A DNA stretch of 64,000 bases from Acidobacteriota bacterium (GCA_030066195.1 JASJCB010000010.1:1-64000), one strand, 5' to 3'; counted from the first letter of the stretch, positions 24,739 to 33,588 are shown. The notes: a model not told the origin generated them from the letters alone. A program made the numbers and translations.

Positions 24739-24790
24739 TTTTTCTCTTCTTCTTTTTCTTTTTCTTCTTCTAAAGAAAATTAAGAAGAAG
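24739..24790. repeat. Polypyrimidine tract with short inverted repeat
   Basis: A run of T and C only (CTTCTTCTTTTTC and so on) leads to CTTCTTCT, which pairs with AGAAGAAG across an 11-base loop that holds the stop of the minus-strand gene starting at 25400. It mirrors the polypurine tract at 23.72 kb about 1 kb away. Confidence 0.45.
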
Positions 24791-25400
24791 AGTAAGAACA
24801 TATAGTGGGAATTTCCGGGGGATCGTCGTATAAATCGTTTTGATTAAGCGCCTTATGCTGATTTGAGTTTTTCTCACCGGGCACCGGGTGGGCACGGGAT
24901 GTCCTTGAGGCGTTGGTATCACACATCTGTACCGGGCACGCGGTGGGAAGTGCTGGGCGCTCTTCAAAGACAGGGATTTTTTTCAAGTCTTTGAACCACA
25001 TTTCCCCCTCCAGCCCAGTGGGCGCAAACCGGGCACCACTTGAGCCGTAATCGCTGCCGATGCTCATTTTTTGTGGGCGCGACCCGGGCAAAAGGCCTGG
25101 CTCATGCGCAGGGATCGGGGCGTCAGGATGCCGGAGACCGGGCACCGAACGGGCATCCTGCGTATCGGAACCATTGCAGCAACACGTTTTTGCCGGGCAT
25201 GACTCGGCCAAAAGGCCGGTATCGGGGTCGATAACAAGACCCATGGCGTCGGCTATCCTTCGGGTGGTTTTTCGACTCGTCCCAATCAGATTTCCCAACG
25301 CCGTGAAGTTGGTTTTGGTGCCGATCTGGAGCGCCAAGGTCATGACCTTGTCCTTGTGGAGCCTGGTAACCTCGTTGATGGGGATGGTGACGCTTTCCAT
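24780..25400 (-). CDS. Helix-turn-helix protein, paralogue of the 72-residue gene beside it
   Basis: The first 67 residues (MESVTIPINEVTRLHKDKVM, ALGNLIGTSRKTTRRIADAM) align closely with the whole of the neighbouring 72-residue protein: same start style, same GT-x-T-x-x-x-L core, same TTR-x-I-x-DAMGL end. The remaining 139 residues are rich in Pro, Ser and Cys and look less like a folded domain. It starts two bases after the upstream gene's stop, so the two form an operon behind the recombinase. A role in controlling excision or copy number is a guess from position. Confidence 0.55.
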   Translation of the reverse strand: MESVTIPINEVTRLHKDKVMTLALQIGTKTNFTALGNLIGTSRKTTRRIADAMGLVIDPDTGLLAESCPAKTCCCNGSDTQDARSVPGLRHPDAPIPAHEPGLLPGSRPQKMSIGSDYGSSGARFAPTGLEGEMWFKDLKKIPVFEERPALPTACPVQMCDTNASRTSRAHPVPGEKNSNQHKALNQNDLYDDPPEIPTICSYSSS

Positions 25401-25401
25401 A

Positions 25402-25620
25402 TTAACGCCCTTGCCTTTCTTTTTCTGCTAAAAAGCCGGTTTCGGGGTCGATGAAGAGACCCATGGCATCCACGATTTTTCGAGTAGTTCTCCGGTCTTT
25501 TTCAATCAGGTCACTCAACCATGTGATTGTAGCCTGAGTGCCGATTCGAAGGGCTACCGTCATCACCTTGTCCGCGTGCCGATTGGTGTCCTTATTGACG
25601 GGGATGAAGACATGTTTCAT
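25402..25620 (-). CDS. Small helix-turn-helix protein beside recombinase
   Basis: A 72-residue protein: MKHVFIPVNKDTNRHADKVM, then helices ATITWLSDLIEKD and RRTTRKIVDAMGL, the layout of a helix-turn-helix, then a short DPETGFLAE tail that is also present in its paralogue. It lies between the frameshifted recombinase (stop ten bases upstream) and the longer paralogue. Small basic proteins in this place are often excision or directionality factors, but no named family is recognised. Confidence 0.55.
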   Translation of the reverse strand: MKHVFIPVNKDTNRHADKVMTVALRIGTQATITWLSDLIEKDRRTTRKIVDAMGLFIDPETGFLAEKERQGR

Positions 25621-25629
25621 GCTGTACTC

Positions 25630-26627
25630 CTATTCATCTTCCACGGGCGCGTAACCGCCGCGCTCGGATAGATGGGGCGTCGGGTAGGCGTTGGCAAGCA
25701 GCCGCTCGCGGACGCGCCTCTGTTTTCGCCGGGATGGTGCCGTCGCTTTCTCGAAGATGAACCGGGAGACGGTCTCCATGCTTCGCTCAAGGGCGGGTAG
25801 GTAGGTTTGCAGGTAATGCTGGTCCAGCATGCTCTCCTTGTGCGCCAGGAATTGCTGGATATGGGCCTTGGGCACGCCGGCGGCGATCCCCAGGGTAGAG
25901 AAGGTTTTTCGCAACGGGTGATGCGTGACCCGGAAGCCTACACGGCCCGCGATATGCGCCGACACTTTTTGGTTGGTGCACCAAGAGGACGATGGTTTGT
26001 TGGGTGCCGGAAACAAGAATGCCGAGTCCGTTACGGCCTGCCTGCGTTCGGTCAATTCAACGAGCACATCCGACAACGGCAGGACATGACGGCACCGGAC
26101 CTTCATGGTGCCGGCGGGGATGTCGAAGACCATGACGCCGCTCATTTCCTTGACATGGGACCGCTTCAAGGTAGCGGCTTCGTTCATGCGAAGACCGGAG
26201 AAGAGCACCAGCAACAGGAAGTCTCGCGCCATCGCACCATATGGAAAGAGGTTGGGCAATTCCTGGACGGCTTGGAACCATGCCGGCAGGTGCACATCAT
26301 CGAGCCAAACGTCGCGAATTTTTTTCAAGGCCACAGTTTGAGGGCCGTGATCACCTCGACCGGGTTCCGCGTAGCCTTGCGCATCGTTACCGCAGAGCGC
26401 AGATGCGTGCTGATGGCGGCGAGGTAGGCTTTTACCGTGTCGCCCGTGTACTGTTCTTTCAGACGGTGGAACAGATCCAGAATCATGTTCTGGGTGATGA
26501 GATGCACGAAAGCGTCCGCCAGTCCGCCGGCGTGGAGGGCCGCTTTGTAGAGAGCCTTCGCCCTTGCGGTTTCCAGGGAAAGTGTCCGCAAGTATGTGGC
26601 CGTGACGAAGGTCAAAAAAGGCATCAC
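25630..26627 (-). pseudogene. Tyrosine recombinase (phage-type integrase), frameshifted
   Basis: Two frames make one protein. 26325-26627 encodes the N-terminal core-binding domain (FHRLKEQYTGDTVKAYLAA), ending CTG TGG CCT TGA. From there the frame one base back carries the catalytic domain to 25630: SGLRMNEAATL (catalytic Arg), THHPLRKTFSTLG (His-x-x-Arg) and LDQHYLQTY (nucleophile Tyr). The shift is at or near a run of seven A. All catalytic residues are present, so the loss is recent or the gene is read by frameshifting; no standard slippery heptamer is seen before the stop. It is the only integrase in the island. Confidence 0.78.
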
Positions 26628-26640
26628 TTCCTACACCACA

Positions 26641-27054
26641 ATGGCAGCCGTCCAGGCATTCATAGAAGGTCGGAAACAGCAATGGTGGAACCATTCGCAC
26701 GAGGAACGACCTGGTGACTCGAGAACCGCGGTAGAGGCTTACTTCGCGGAAGTGGATCGCATGCGACCCGGCAACTCGCTGACCCCATTGGCCGAACGAT
26801 ACAGCGGCATCATCGCCGCATCAAATACGGATGCCCTGCTGACCGCCGAGGAAGCCATCCAAAAGTTCCACTTCCCATTAGCGATCGGAGACCGGTACGC
26901 CGAGTTCTGGCTCCATCCGATCTGGCTGGGCGACACCCGGAAACTTGCCGGTATCCGTTTTGTGCGTTCCGACTGCAAGCTAGCGCTCGAAAAGCTCAGC
27001 GAGCCGAAAAAGCCGCCGAAACAGCCACAAGGAGCGCTTATCAGCTTTAAATAA
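26641..27054 (+). CDS. Unknown island protein, intact copy
   Basis: About 137 residues with a C-terminal block AGIRFVRSDCKLALEKL, then SEPKKPPKQPQG, shared with the pseudogene at 23.8 kb. The middle is a mix of helix and strand (TDALLTAEEAIQKFHFPLAI, EFWLHPIWLGDTRKL). The start is uncertain: the frame opens inside the divergent recombinase, and I chose ATG 26641 as the first ATG outside it, without a good ribosome-binding site. It is upstream of the methyltransferase module on the same strand, as in the decayed copy, so the two belong together. Confidence 0.5.
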   Translation: MAAVQAFIEGRKQQWWNHSHEERPGDSRTAVEAYFAEVDRMRPGNSLTPLAERYSGIIAASNTDALLTAEEAIQKFHFPLAIGDRYAEFWLHPIWLGDTRKLAGIRFVRSDCKLALEKLSEPKKPPKQPQGALISFK

Positions 27055-27258
27055 TAGCGAAGCAAGAAGAAGAAAGAACGACGCAAGGAAACGGCCAAAA
27101 ACGGCTTAAAAATTTTCGTCTTGATTCCTCTTTTAATCTCTGACATACCGGAAGCATCACGGGGAAAACGGCTCTAACTGATTGAGCAGCAAAAGGTTGA
27201 GCCACCACCCCGACAACCTATTGACTGCCGGACGTGTGTCCGGGAACAGGAGATTTAC

Positions 27259-27708
27259 ATGTCAAATCGCAAGAAATCAAGGTCCACTCCACTGATCAAC
27301 TATCAAATCAAGCACCGTCACCGTTTATTGATCCTTGAGGTAACAAATATCGCAGAGGTGCATAAGCATTTTGAACACTTCTTAGTCAATCATGAGGGTA
27401 TCCGTGAGGAGTTAGGCCAATTAACCAACGAGGCACTTGACGGATTGTTAGGTAACGTCAACCCAAGCGGACGGAGAAAAAGCGAACTCGTCGATGCTGT
27501 TTGGGAACAGTTTGGCGGAACCTGGCATCTCGCAGGCACCAATCAAAAGATAGATGTCTGGGAAGAAGAAATCCTAAAGCAGACCCAGGCTGATCTGAAT
27601 GCCTTCAATGACAGACGGGCGAGGGAAATAGAGCAGCATGCTGCCCGCCATCGAAACTTTCTGTCTACCCTTTCCCAGAAATTAGCCGACCGAACAGGAG
27701 GTGACTAA
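27259..27708 (+). CDS. Stand-alone N-terminal module of the adenine methyltransferase
   Basis: The 149-residue protein aligns with the first 140 residues of the next gene: MSNRKKS start, HRHRLLILEVTNIAEVHKHF against HRRRLFAGEITDVSEVHQFF, GTWHLAGTNQKIDVWEEEIL against GTWHLADSV and FIDVWKEEI, then QTQADLNAFN against QTQADLEAFN. It has no catalytic motif. ACAGGAG lies upstream, and its TAA shares a base with the ATG of the methyltransferase (TAATG), so the two are made together. It may be a partner or decoy of the large protein, or a leftover of duplication. Confidence 0.6.
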   Translation: MSNRKKSRSTPLINYQIKHRHRLLILEVTNIAEVHKHFEHFLVNHEGIREELGQLTNEALDGLLGNVNPSGRRKSELVDAVWEQFGGTWHLAGTNQKIDVWEEEILKQTQADLNAFNDRRAREIEQHAARHRNFLSTLSQKLADRTGGD

Positions 27709-29768
27709 TGTCAAATCGAAAGAAATCAACCCCCCTGATCGACTATCAAGTAAGGCATCGCCGTCGCTTATTTGCCGGCGAAATCACCGATGTCTCCGAG
27801 GTTCACCAGTTTTTCGCCCACTTCCTTGAGCATCAAGATGCCATCCGGGTAGAGCTGAATCAGTTCACCAAGCAGGAACTGAGCGCCGGTTTTCTCGGCG
27901 GCATGGCCGACATGAGCCGAAAAAAGAAGGCCATGGTGGCATCTGCATGGAATCGCCTCGCGGGAACCTGGCATCTTGCAGACAGCGTGATGGTCCATTG
28001 GAATCAGCGGTTCATCGATGTCTGGAAAGAGGAAATTCCCAAGCAGACCCAGGCCGATTTAGAGGCTTTCAACCAAAAGCAGGCGGAACAACGGGCCGAG
28101 CAAGAAGCGCAACGGGCATACAGCCGCAAATGCAGGGAAAACCCGGTCACCCTTGAGGAGTTTCGATATCACCAAGACCAATGGGGCACCAAAGGTCTCT
28201 CCGATTCCCAACTTGCCCGCTTCGACATGCTTCGCTGGGAAGAGCATCGCCGACGATTAGCGAAGGACGGGGCTGACCAGGTCAACCTGAAAAACGGCTT
28301 CGATCTGGGTGAAGTCGATGCGGAGATCATCGAGACGAAGCATACCAAGAGAGGGTATGACCTTTTCGTCGTTCAGTTCAGCCATTGGTTGATGCGATCG
28401 GACTGGCTGGATGTGTACCAGAACTGCAAGGAACTGGGTGGCTGGTACTCCGGTTATGATCTGGACGGCGCGGTACCGGGTTTGCAGTTCCGCACGCGAG
28501 TTGCGGCCGAGACCTTCATTCGGTCGTTGGTGGATGCTCCGGAGGGCGAAGATATCGCGGCCGTCCTGGCCGAGCGCCAAAAAATCCGCCAAATGGGTGC
28601 GGCTGACCGGCTTCGGTTCATTGCTGCCCGCCAGGAATTAGGTGCCCAAGAAGCCCTGGCGGCAGACCGAAAAACCAACACCATCCGGCGTGCGGCCATG
28701 GCTGATGCGATCGAGGCGCGAAGCAGGGCCTTGATTGCGGAGGCCGCGACCATCCGCGCCTTGGCAACTATCTTGGCGAGCACCGAGCATCATCCGCTCG
28801 ATGGTGTGTTTCATCGCAATCACTTGCGAACCCTGGCCGGCATCAATGCCGGTAACCCGGACATTCGAACGGCAAAGATCCCGCGACCTTGGCTTTGGCA
28901 ACGGGACTGCATCCAGATCTACCATATTTTGGCAGATACGCCGGGTGCCAAGATGGCTGCTGCTTGGATCTTAAAGCAGGGAGAAGAAAAGGTCGTGTTT
29001 CCAAAGGGCCGAGAGGAATATGCGGAGAAAGTGGTTCATTTCGGCCAGGCGCCCTGGTACCTGATTGAGAACATGCAGACCGCGCAACGCCTCGCCCGCA
29101 TGGGCATCACCGAAGATTGGCAATTGCGGCATGCCCTGCGCGCCTATCGTCAGATCAAGGTGCCGGCCGAAGAACAGGATGCCCTCACGCGTGCCGTCCG
29201 CGAGTTGATCGGCACGAAGATACCCGGATTCTTCCCGACACCACCCGAATTGGTTGAACGGATCATCGACCTGGCCGACATCGAGGAAGGGATGGAAATC
29301 TTGGAGCCCTCCGCCGGCAAGGGCGATCTGGCCGCTGCGGCCCGGGAAGCAGGTGGCCAGGTCACTTGTGTGGAAGCCAATGCCCGACTCTGCGACATCC
29401 TGGCGCTCCAAAAACTACACCCGATCTGCATGGACTTTTTCCAATACCAGTCCGAAATGCTGTTCGACCGGGTGGTCATGAACCCACCCTTTGAGAACAA
29501 GGCCGATCTCTACTTTATCCAACATGCCTATAGCGCGGTAAAACCCGGCGGCAAACTGGTGGCGATTGCCGCAACAAGCATCCAAAACTACGGATCGGAT
29601 TTCCTGGAGGTAACCGGCGCCACCGTCTCCAAGAATCCGCCGAATGCCTTCCGGTCTGCATTCAGGCCCACGGGCGTGAATACGGTGACCATCGTCATTG
29701 AACGCGCTGAAGATACGGAACGGGCCGAAGGTTCCACCGTCATCGAAGATAGGGTAGGTGCGGCATGA
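27708..29768 (+). CDS. N6-adenine DNA methyltransferase of plasmid/phage type
   Basis: The 686-residue protein has an N-terminal helical module of about 140 residues, a helical middle of several hundred residues, and a C-terminal class I methyltransferase domain with the SAM motif ILEPSAGKGDLAAAA near residue 530 and the catalytic NPPF (VMNPPFENKAD) near residue 591. This motif order (gamma class) is that of adenine N6-methyltransferases common on conjugative elements and phages. No cognate nuclease is visible. Such solitary enzymes often protect the element from host restriction; that use is inference. The next gene starts inside its stop (ATGA overlap). Confidence 0.82.
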   Translation: MSNRKKSTPLIDYQVRHRRRLFAGEITDVSEVHQFFAHFLEHQDAIRVELNQFTKQELSAGFLGGMADMSRKKKAMVASAWNRLAGTWHLADSVMVHWNQRFIDVWKEEIPKQTQADLEAFNQKQAEQRAEQEAQRAYSRKCRENPVTLEEFRYHQDQWGTKGLSDSQLARFDMLRWEEHRRRLAKDGADQVNLKNGFDLGEVDAEIIETKHTKRGYDLFVVQFSHWLMRSDWLDVYQNCKELGGWYSGYDLDGAVPGLQFRTRVAAETFIRSLVDAPEGEDIAAVLAERQKIRQMGAADRLRFIAARQELGAQEALAADRKTNTIRRAAMADAIEARSRALIAEAATIRALATILASTEHHPLDGVFHRNHLRTLAGINAGNPDIRTAKIPRPWLWQRDCIQIYHILADTPGAKMAAAWILKQGEEKVVFPKGREEYAEKVVHFGQAPWYLIENMQTAQRLARMGITEDWQLRHALRAYRQIKVPAEEQDALTRAVRELIGTKIPGFFPTPPELVERIIDLADIEEGMEILEPSAGKGDLAAAAREAGGQVTCVEANARLCDILALQKLHPICMDFFQYQSEMLFDRVVMNPPFENKADLYFIQHAYSAVKPGGKLVAIAATSIQNYGSDFLEVTGATVSKNPPNAFRSAFRPTGVNTVTIVIERAEDTERAEGSTVIEDRVGAA

Positions 29769-30031
29769 ACACTACCGAATTACGCAAAAAAATGAAAGCC
29801 GTAGCAAAGGTCCTCAATGATCTTGCAGACTTCCTGGAGAACCAAGAGTTTCAATGGGCGCTACGAAACCTCAAAACGAAACACGAAATTGTGGTTGAGG
29901 TCCTCACCCCCTTTTCGCCTCCTAAGGAGTACTTGGACATCGTGGCTGTTTATCGTGGTCAGGTTGAGTACGTCAGGTCTTCCTCCGGAGAGGTCACCGT
30001 TGCGATCGTCGTAGAGCGAGGTGAGGAATGA
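29765..30031 (+). CDS. Small island protein (88 residues)
   Basis: Its ATG overlaps the methyltransferase stop, and its own stop overlaps the next start, so it is translationally coupled on both sides. The protein is a short helix-strand mix (LRKKMKAVAKVLNDLADFL, then EYLDIVAVYRGQVEYV, VTVAIVVERGEE). A weak likeness to part of the next protein (VVGVYRGELVDETTRISLE) suggests that the two may share a small domain. Function unknown. Confidence 0.55.
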   Translation: MNTTELRKKMKAVAKVLNDLADFLENQEFQWALRNLKTKHEIVVEVLTPFSPPKEYLDIVAVYRGQVEYVRSSSGEVTVAIVVERGEE

Positions 30032-30591
30032 TCTTGAGCCAAATCCTCGCCAAAATTGAGCAGTTGCAAACCAAGCATCCCTATGACAGGGCCGTGACTC
30101 ATGCGCTTAGGGAAATCAAGACACTTGTCGAGACCGAAATGTCAAAGTGGACTGTGCTTCTCTACCCGGACAGCCACCTCAGAACGGAACCAACCCTGTT
30201 TGTTACCGTCGTCAACGCGGCCTCACCAGGTGAGGCGGAATTCCTGGCGGGATTGGATGCCGCCGGGGAATACCACGGCGCATCGGGTGATTCATTCGAA
30301 GTCGTCGGCGTCTACCGCGGCGAACTCGTGGACGAAACCACCCGAATCAGTCTGGAGTCCGCTCGCGAGGATGCACCCAACAGTTTTAAAGAACTACAGA
30401 ACTTCTTCGAGGTGTTCCAGTTGGAAGCCGAAGGTGAAGCACCGGAGAGCTGGAACCAAACGAACTTTGAAGAATTTTGCGGTGACCAGGTGTCTCTCGA
30501 TGATGTCGAGGCAGCATGGGACCGTCGAGAAGATTACCTGGCGCTGACCGGTCAGGATGGTTGGGACGATGAACCGGAGGTACAACCATGA
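30028..30591 (+). CDS. Acidic island protein (187 residues)
   Basis: The product is strongly acidic, with a strand-rich middle (SKWTVLLYPDSHLRTEP, LFVTVVNAASPGEAEFLAGL, FEVVGVYRGELVDE) and an acidic tail (FEEFCGDQVSLDDVEAAWD). The EVVGVYRG segment echoes DIVAVYRG of the preceding gene. The acidity recalls DNA-mimic and anti-restriction proteins of mobile elements, but no family is identified and charge alone is poor evidence. Starts and stops overlap both neighbours. Confidence 0.55.
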   Translation: MILSQILAKIEQLQTKHPYDRAVTHALREIKTLVETEMSKWTVLLYPDSHLRTEPTLFVTVVNAASPGEAEFLAGLDAAGEYHGASGDSFEVVGVYRGELVDETTRISLESAREDAPNSFKELQNFFEVFQLEAEGEAPESWNQTNFEEFCGDQVSLDDVEAAWDRREDYLALTGQDGWDDEPEVQP

Positions 30592-31169
30592 CCTACCACG
30601 CCACCCTCAAGGTCAATTGCGACCGCTGCGACGATGCCGAAATTATCGACACCGGCATCGACCTCAGCGAGATCGACCAGTACACTGACCGCTTACCAGG
30701 TGAATGGGAAGAAGAAGACGGCGCCCACCTGTGCCCCGACTGTACCCAAGGAGCCCCCACGACTCATATACCCCAAAGCCCCGAGCGGCTTCAAGGCCTG
30801 TACGGCTTGAACCCTCCATCCGTGGATAAGGGGCCGACCATGATTGATCTTCATTGTGAGGGCACCCAGTCGGTCACCATTTATACGATGGGTCGCGAAA
30901 GATACACGGTCGAATACGGAGATGTCCACCACCATGCATGCGAATTCTTCACTCATCAGGAAGTCAAGGCCGGCCATCTGGAAATGGCTTTCCGGGCGGC
31001 CCAGGCCATTGCGCTTCAGAAAGAAGCCATCTGGATCACAGCGGCCGGCCATGTTGCCGACGATTTTAAACCCAAAGATTGGGCTTTCGAAATATCGGTG
31101 ATCCCAGAAAACCGGCGGCATGTGATTCGCCGTGATGGAGGGTGTCTCAAATGCGGCCAGATCCCCTGA
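30588..31169 (+). CDS. Island protein with cysteine pairs (193 residues)
   Basis: Starts with NCDRCDDAEIIDTG and, 40 residues later, HLCPDCTQG, together a possible four-cysteine zinc site. A helical part and a CLKC ending follow (GGCLKCGQIP). The middle (CEGTQSVTIYTMGRERYTV) is strand rich. Coupled to the upstream gene by ATGA overlap. Zinc binding is likely from the spacing; nucleic-acid contact is a guess. No family named. Confidence 0.5.
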   Translation: MTYHATLKVNCDRCDDAEIIDTGIDLSEIDQYTDRLPGEWEEEDGAHLCPDCTQGAPTTHIPQSPERLQGLYGLNPPSVDKGPTMIDLHCEGTQSVTIYTMGRERYTVEYGDVHHHACEFFTHQEVKAGHLEMAFRAAQAIALQKEAIWITAAGHVADDFKPKDWAFEISVIPENRRHVIRRDGGCLKCGQIP

Positions 31170-31185
31170 ACTTCCGAGAACTCTG

Positions 31186-31350
31186 ATGAACCATTATTTC
31201 TGTCAGTTTTGCCGTCGCACTATTCACGAAGTGGGCCTGATGTCCCTGGACGTCAAGGCCCGCCCTCGTACTTATCAGTGCACCTACTGCTACTGGGGTG
31301 ACCCGCACCCCAGCAGCCCAACCCAACTATCCCTGCCCCTTGACGGATAA
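31186..31350 (+). CDS. Small zinc-ribbon protein (54 residues)
   Basis: Reads MNHYFCQFCRRTIHEVGLMS and then TYQCTYCYWGD, two CxxC pairs 25 residues apart, which fits a minimal zinc ribbon. A longer in-frame start upstream (31132) would overlap the preceding gene. It closes the plus-strand run of the island. Confidence 0.5.
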   Translation: MNHYFCQFCRRTIHEVGLMSLDVKARPRTYQCTYCYWGDPHPSSPTQLSLPLDG

Positions 31351-31505
31351 CCATCTTTTACCTCGATGCCTAAAGACGTTTTTCTGTAAAGCTTTTGTAA
31401 ATAATTCGACTTCGGTTTTTGTCGTCAGGCCGTAGAAAATCCGCTTTCAAAAATCGCTGTAATCGTTGGCTACCAAAGGATAGAGCACAGGTATCGCTAA
31501 TCTTC

Positions 31506-31552
31506 CCGGGATTGGCGCCGTCCGGCCGGTCGCCGGGTGTATCTAATCCCGG
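31506..31552. repeat. Inverted repeat around a GC-rich core
   Basis: CCGGGATT and AATCCCGG, each flanked by further pairing bases, are 31 bases apart around GGCGCCGTCCGGCCGGTCGC. It could be an operator, a recombination site or a hairpin. No T-run follows on either strand. Confidence 0.35.
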
Positions 31553-31943
31553 AAAAGTGCCCAATCAAGCGTCAACTTCGGTTGTATTTCTGGGAAAAGG
31601 TCCTCTTGGCCGACTTGACGTTGCCTCTAAACCGGGTGGTAAGTTGTGAAAAATTGGCGAACCGGTTTTCATTTTGGGGAATGAACCTCCTTCCTGCATG
31701 TCCATCCATCCAAATTTTGGTCGGATAAGGCCGTTTTCGAGTTCCGGCGGCGTGTCGCTCGGGCATGGTGTTGTGTTTCTGTTTTTCACAAGACCCGTGC
31801 CGGGGAACGGCGCTACCTTTCGGTTTTGCCGAGGCTATGTGCCGAGGCGGCGGGCCGCTTGAACGGGTCATCCCCGGATAACGAAACCGCCGAATCATAC
31901 CCAAAGCATGACCCGGTAAAATTGTAAAAAACCGGCCGGGGGA

Positions 31944-31972
31944 TTGCCTTTTTTCTTCGGCCTTCGTTATTA
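31944..31972 (+). promoter_or_regulatory. Possible promoter for the LVIVD genes
   Basis: TTGCCT, then 17 bases, then TTATTA, about 50 bases upstream of the TTG start at 32023. The -10 box is weak, so this is only a plausible placement. Confidence 0.3.
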
Positions 31973-32008
31973 ATTGTATTGCCTTCTGAATCGGCGGTAT
32001 GCCACGCC

Positions 32009-32014
32009 GGGAGG
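32009..32014 (+). promoter_or_regulatory. Ribosome-binding site fixing a TTG start
   Basis: GGGAGG sits eight bases before TTG 32023, which supports this over the upstream in-frame ATG at 31999. Confidence 0.6.
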
Positions 32015-32022
32015 TTTTCTCC

Positions 32023-33588
32023 TTGAGTATGATCTATTTCTTTCCGACTGCTCTTTTCCCTCTTTGCTTCGGGGGTATTCAACTGAACCCTATCTCTATC
32101 TGGGACCCGGGTGAAAAAGTCGTCAACCTTGCTGTCCGCGACAATCTGGTCGTGGTTGCCGGACAAAACCACGTCACGATTCTTAACTTAACCAATCCGG
32201 ACACACCGGTCGAATTTGCCCGCCTGCCTCACGCCGGCATCCTTCATGTTACCCTGCACGACCAAACCGCCTATTTGGGCAACGGACGACAGATGGTGGT
32301 CTACGACCTGAGCGACCCTCGTGAGCCGGCCCGGCGCCCGACTGCTCCACCCGGCTCCTATGTCACCGTCAGCGGCGGCTACCTGATTACCTTGGACTAT
32401 TTCAATCTCTATATCTTGGAGAACACGCCCGAAGCCGCCGAAATCGGCCGCTTGGAGATTGACGTCCTGGCTACCGGGCCTATTCCCAATTATGCTTTCG
32501 ATGCGCGTGTTGCCGGCAACATGGTTTACCTGACCGGATTTGGTCGCGGCGTACAGGCCGTGGACATTACCGATCCCACATCGCCGACACCGATCTGGAG
32601 TCATATCCTGCCGGGCATTGCCCATGCCTCTCGGTTGACCGACGCCGGGTTGGTGACCGCTGTCGACGATCACGGTCTTGGCCTGTTGGATTTACAAGAT
32701 CAAGGGGCTTTGCGTTGCCGTTTGACCATGCCCGGCCTTGTCCGCGATGTTGTCGTCAGGGAACGTTATGCCTTTCTGGCCGCGGGTCCCGGCGGCGTAG
32801 CGATTGCCCAAATCAACGGACCCGCCTCCTTGGACCCCGTTTTTCGGGCGGATGTAGCCGGTGAGGCAGCGGCCGTATCCATCGACGGCGATCGCCTGTA
32901 TGTGGCCGCGGGATACGGCGGGTTGGTCGGCTTCCAAATCGAAACCATGCCGGTAACCTCCGTGGCGCCTTGGGTGGTCAACAATCTGGATTTCAAAACC
33001 CGCATCGCCCTTTACAATGCGGAAAGCAGCGAGTTGCAGGTCGGTCTGGAAGCCGTGGACCTGGAGGGCGCCCGTTCGACCATGTTCACGACAGTACCCT
33101 CCCTGGCCGTGAAAACCCTGGAAGCCGGCGACATTCACCAAGGCGCGAGTTACAGCCTCAGCATCTCCTCCTCCGGCCGCGTTTACACATCCTTTCTCAC
33201 CTTCCGAGCGGAGGGCAATGTTCCGTCGCAAACCATTGCGGTACCCGTGCACGAGATGACCGATACCATGGTCCTGGGCGGCGCCTCCGACGGCGAAATC
33301 CCCGCGCTGGTAGTCAGCCTGCCCCTTGCGGAGCGCGATACGGAGGTCAGCTTCTCCCTGATCGGCGTCGGCGGTCGGGAATTGGAGACACAAACGCGGA
33401 CCCTGCCGGCCGAACAACCCTTTGCAGCCCAATTCAGCGAGTTGTTCGCCGCCGATATTCCGGACGGCGCCGGCGTCAGGGTACATGCAGCGGACGGGGG
33501 CAAGATCGTCGGCGCCTTCTTCGTCTTTGACGACGAGGGCAGGCCCTCGACGGGCCGAACCTTCAATTTGAATGGAGGCAGCCAATGA
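32023..33588 (+). CDS. Secreted LVIVD-repeat beta-propeller protein 1
   Basis: The 521-residue product begins MSMIYFFPTALFPLCFGGIQ, a signal-peptide-like stretch. It then shows repeated LVIVD-type units, strand plus 'D(I/L)-(T/S)-(N/D)-P' turns: HVTILNLTNPDTPVEFA, MVVYDLSDPREPAR, VQAVDITDPTSPTP. A C-terminal domain of about 200 residues starts at VAPWVVNNLDFKTRIALYNA and is shared with the next gene. LVIVD propellers are extracellular scaffolds of unknown partner. Its stop overlaps the next start (ATGA), so the two are made together, probably as a pair of surface or periplasmic proteins. Confidence 0.8.
   Translation: MSMIYFFPTALFPLCFGGIQLNPISIWDPGEKVVNLAVRDNLVVVAGQNHVTILNLTNPDTPVEFARLPHAGILHVTLHDQTAYLGNGRQMVVYDLSDPREPARRPTAPPGSYVTVSGGYLITLDYFNLYILENTPEAAEIGRLEIDVLATGPIPNYAFDARVAGNMVYLTGFGRGVQAVDITDPTSPTPIWSHILPGIAHASRLTDAGLVTAVDDHGLGLLDLQDQGALRCRLTMPGLVRDVVVRERYAFLAAGPGGVAIAQINGPASLDPVFRADVAGEAAAVSIDGDRLYVAAGYGGLVGFQIETMPVTSVAPWVVNNLDFKTRIALYNAESSELQVGLEAVDLEGARSTMFTTVPSLAVKTLEAGDIHQGASYSLSISSSGRVYTSFLTFRAEGNVPSQTIAVPVHEMTDTMVLGGASDGEIPALVVSLPLAERDTEVSFSLIGVGGRELETQTRTLPAEQPFAAQFSELFAADIPDGAGVRVHAADGGKIVGAFFVFDDEGRPSTGRTFNLNGGSQ

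Larger units (their letters stand above)
31351..32022. other. Gene-free junction between island and chromosome-like DNA
   Basis: About 670 bases with no supported gene. It holds an inverted repeat at 31.5 kb and a possible promoter at 31.95 kb, both listed separately. Gene style changes here from small unknown island genes to large well-formed operons, so an island boundary may lie in it. Confidence 0.5.

Noticed and set aside
25630-26627. Programmed frameshift in the recombinase
   Set aside because: No X-XXY-YYZ heptamer precedes the stop in the upstream frame; plain mutation or sequencing error is simpler.
31506-31552. Attachment site of the island
   Set aside because: No matching direct repeat was found by eye at the other end and no tRNA gene is present, so attachment cannot be claimed.
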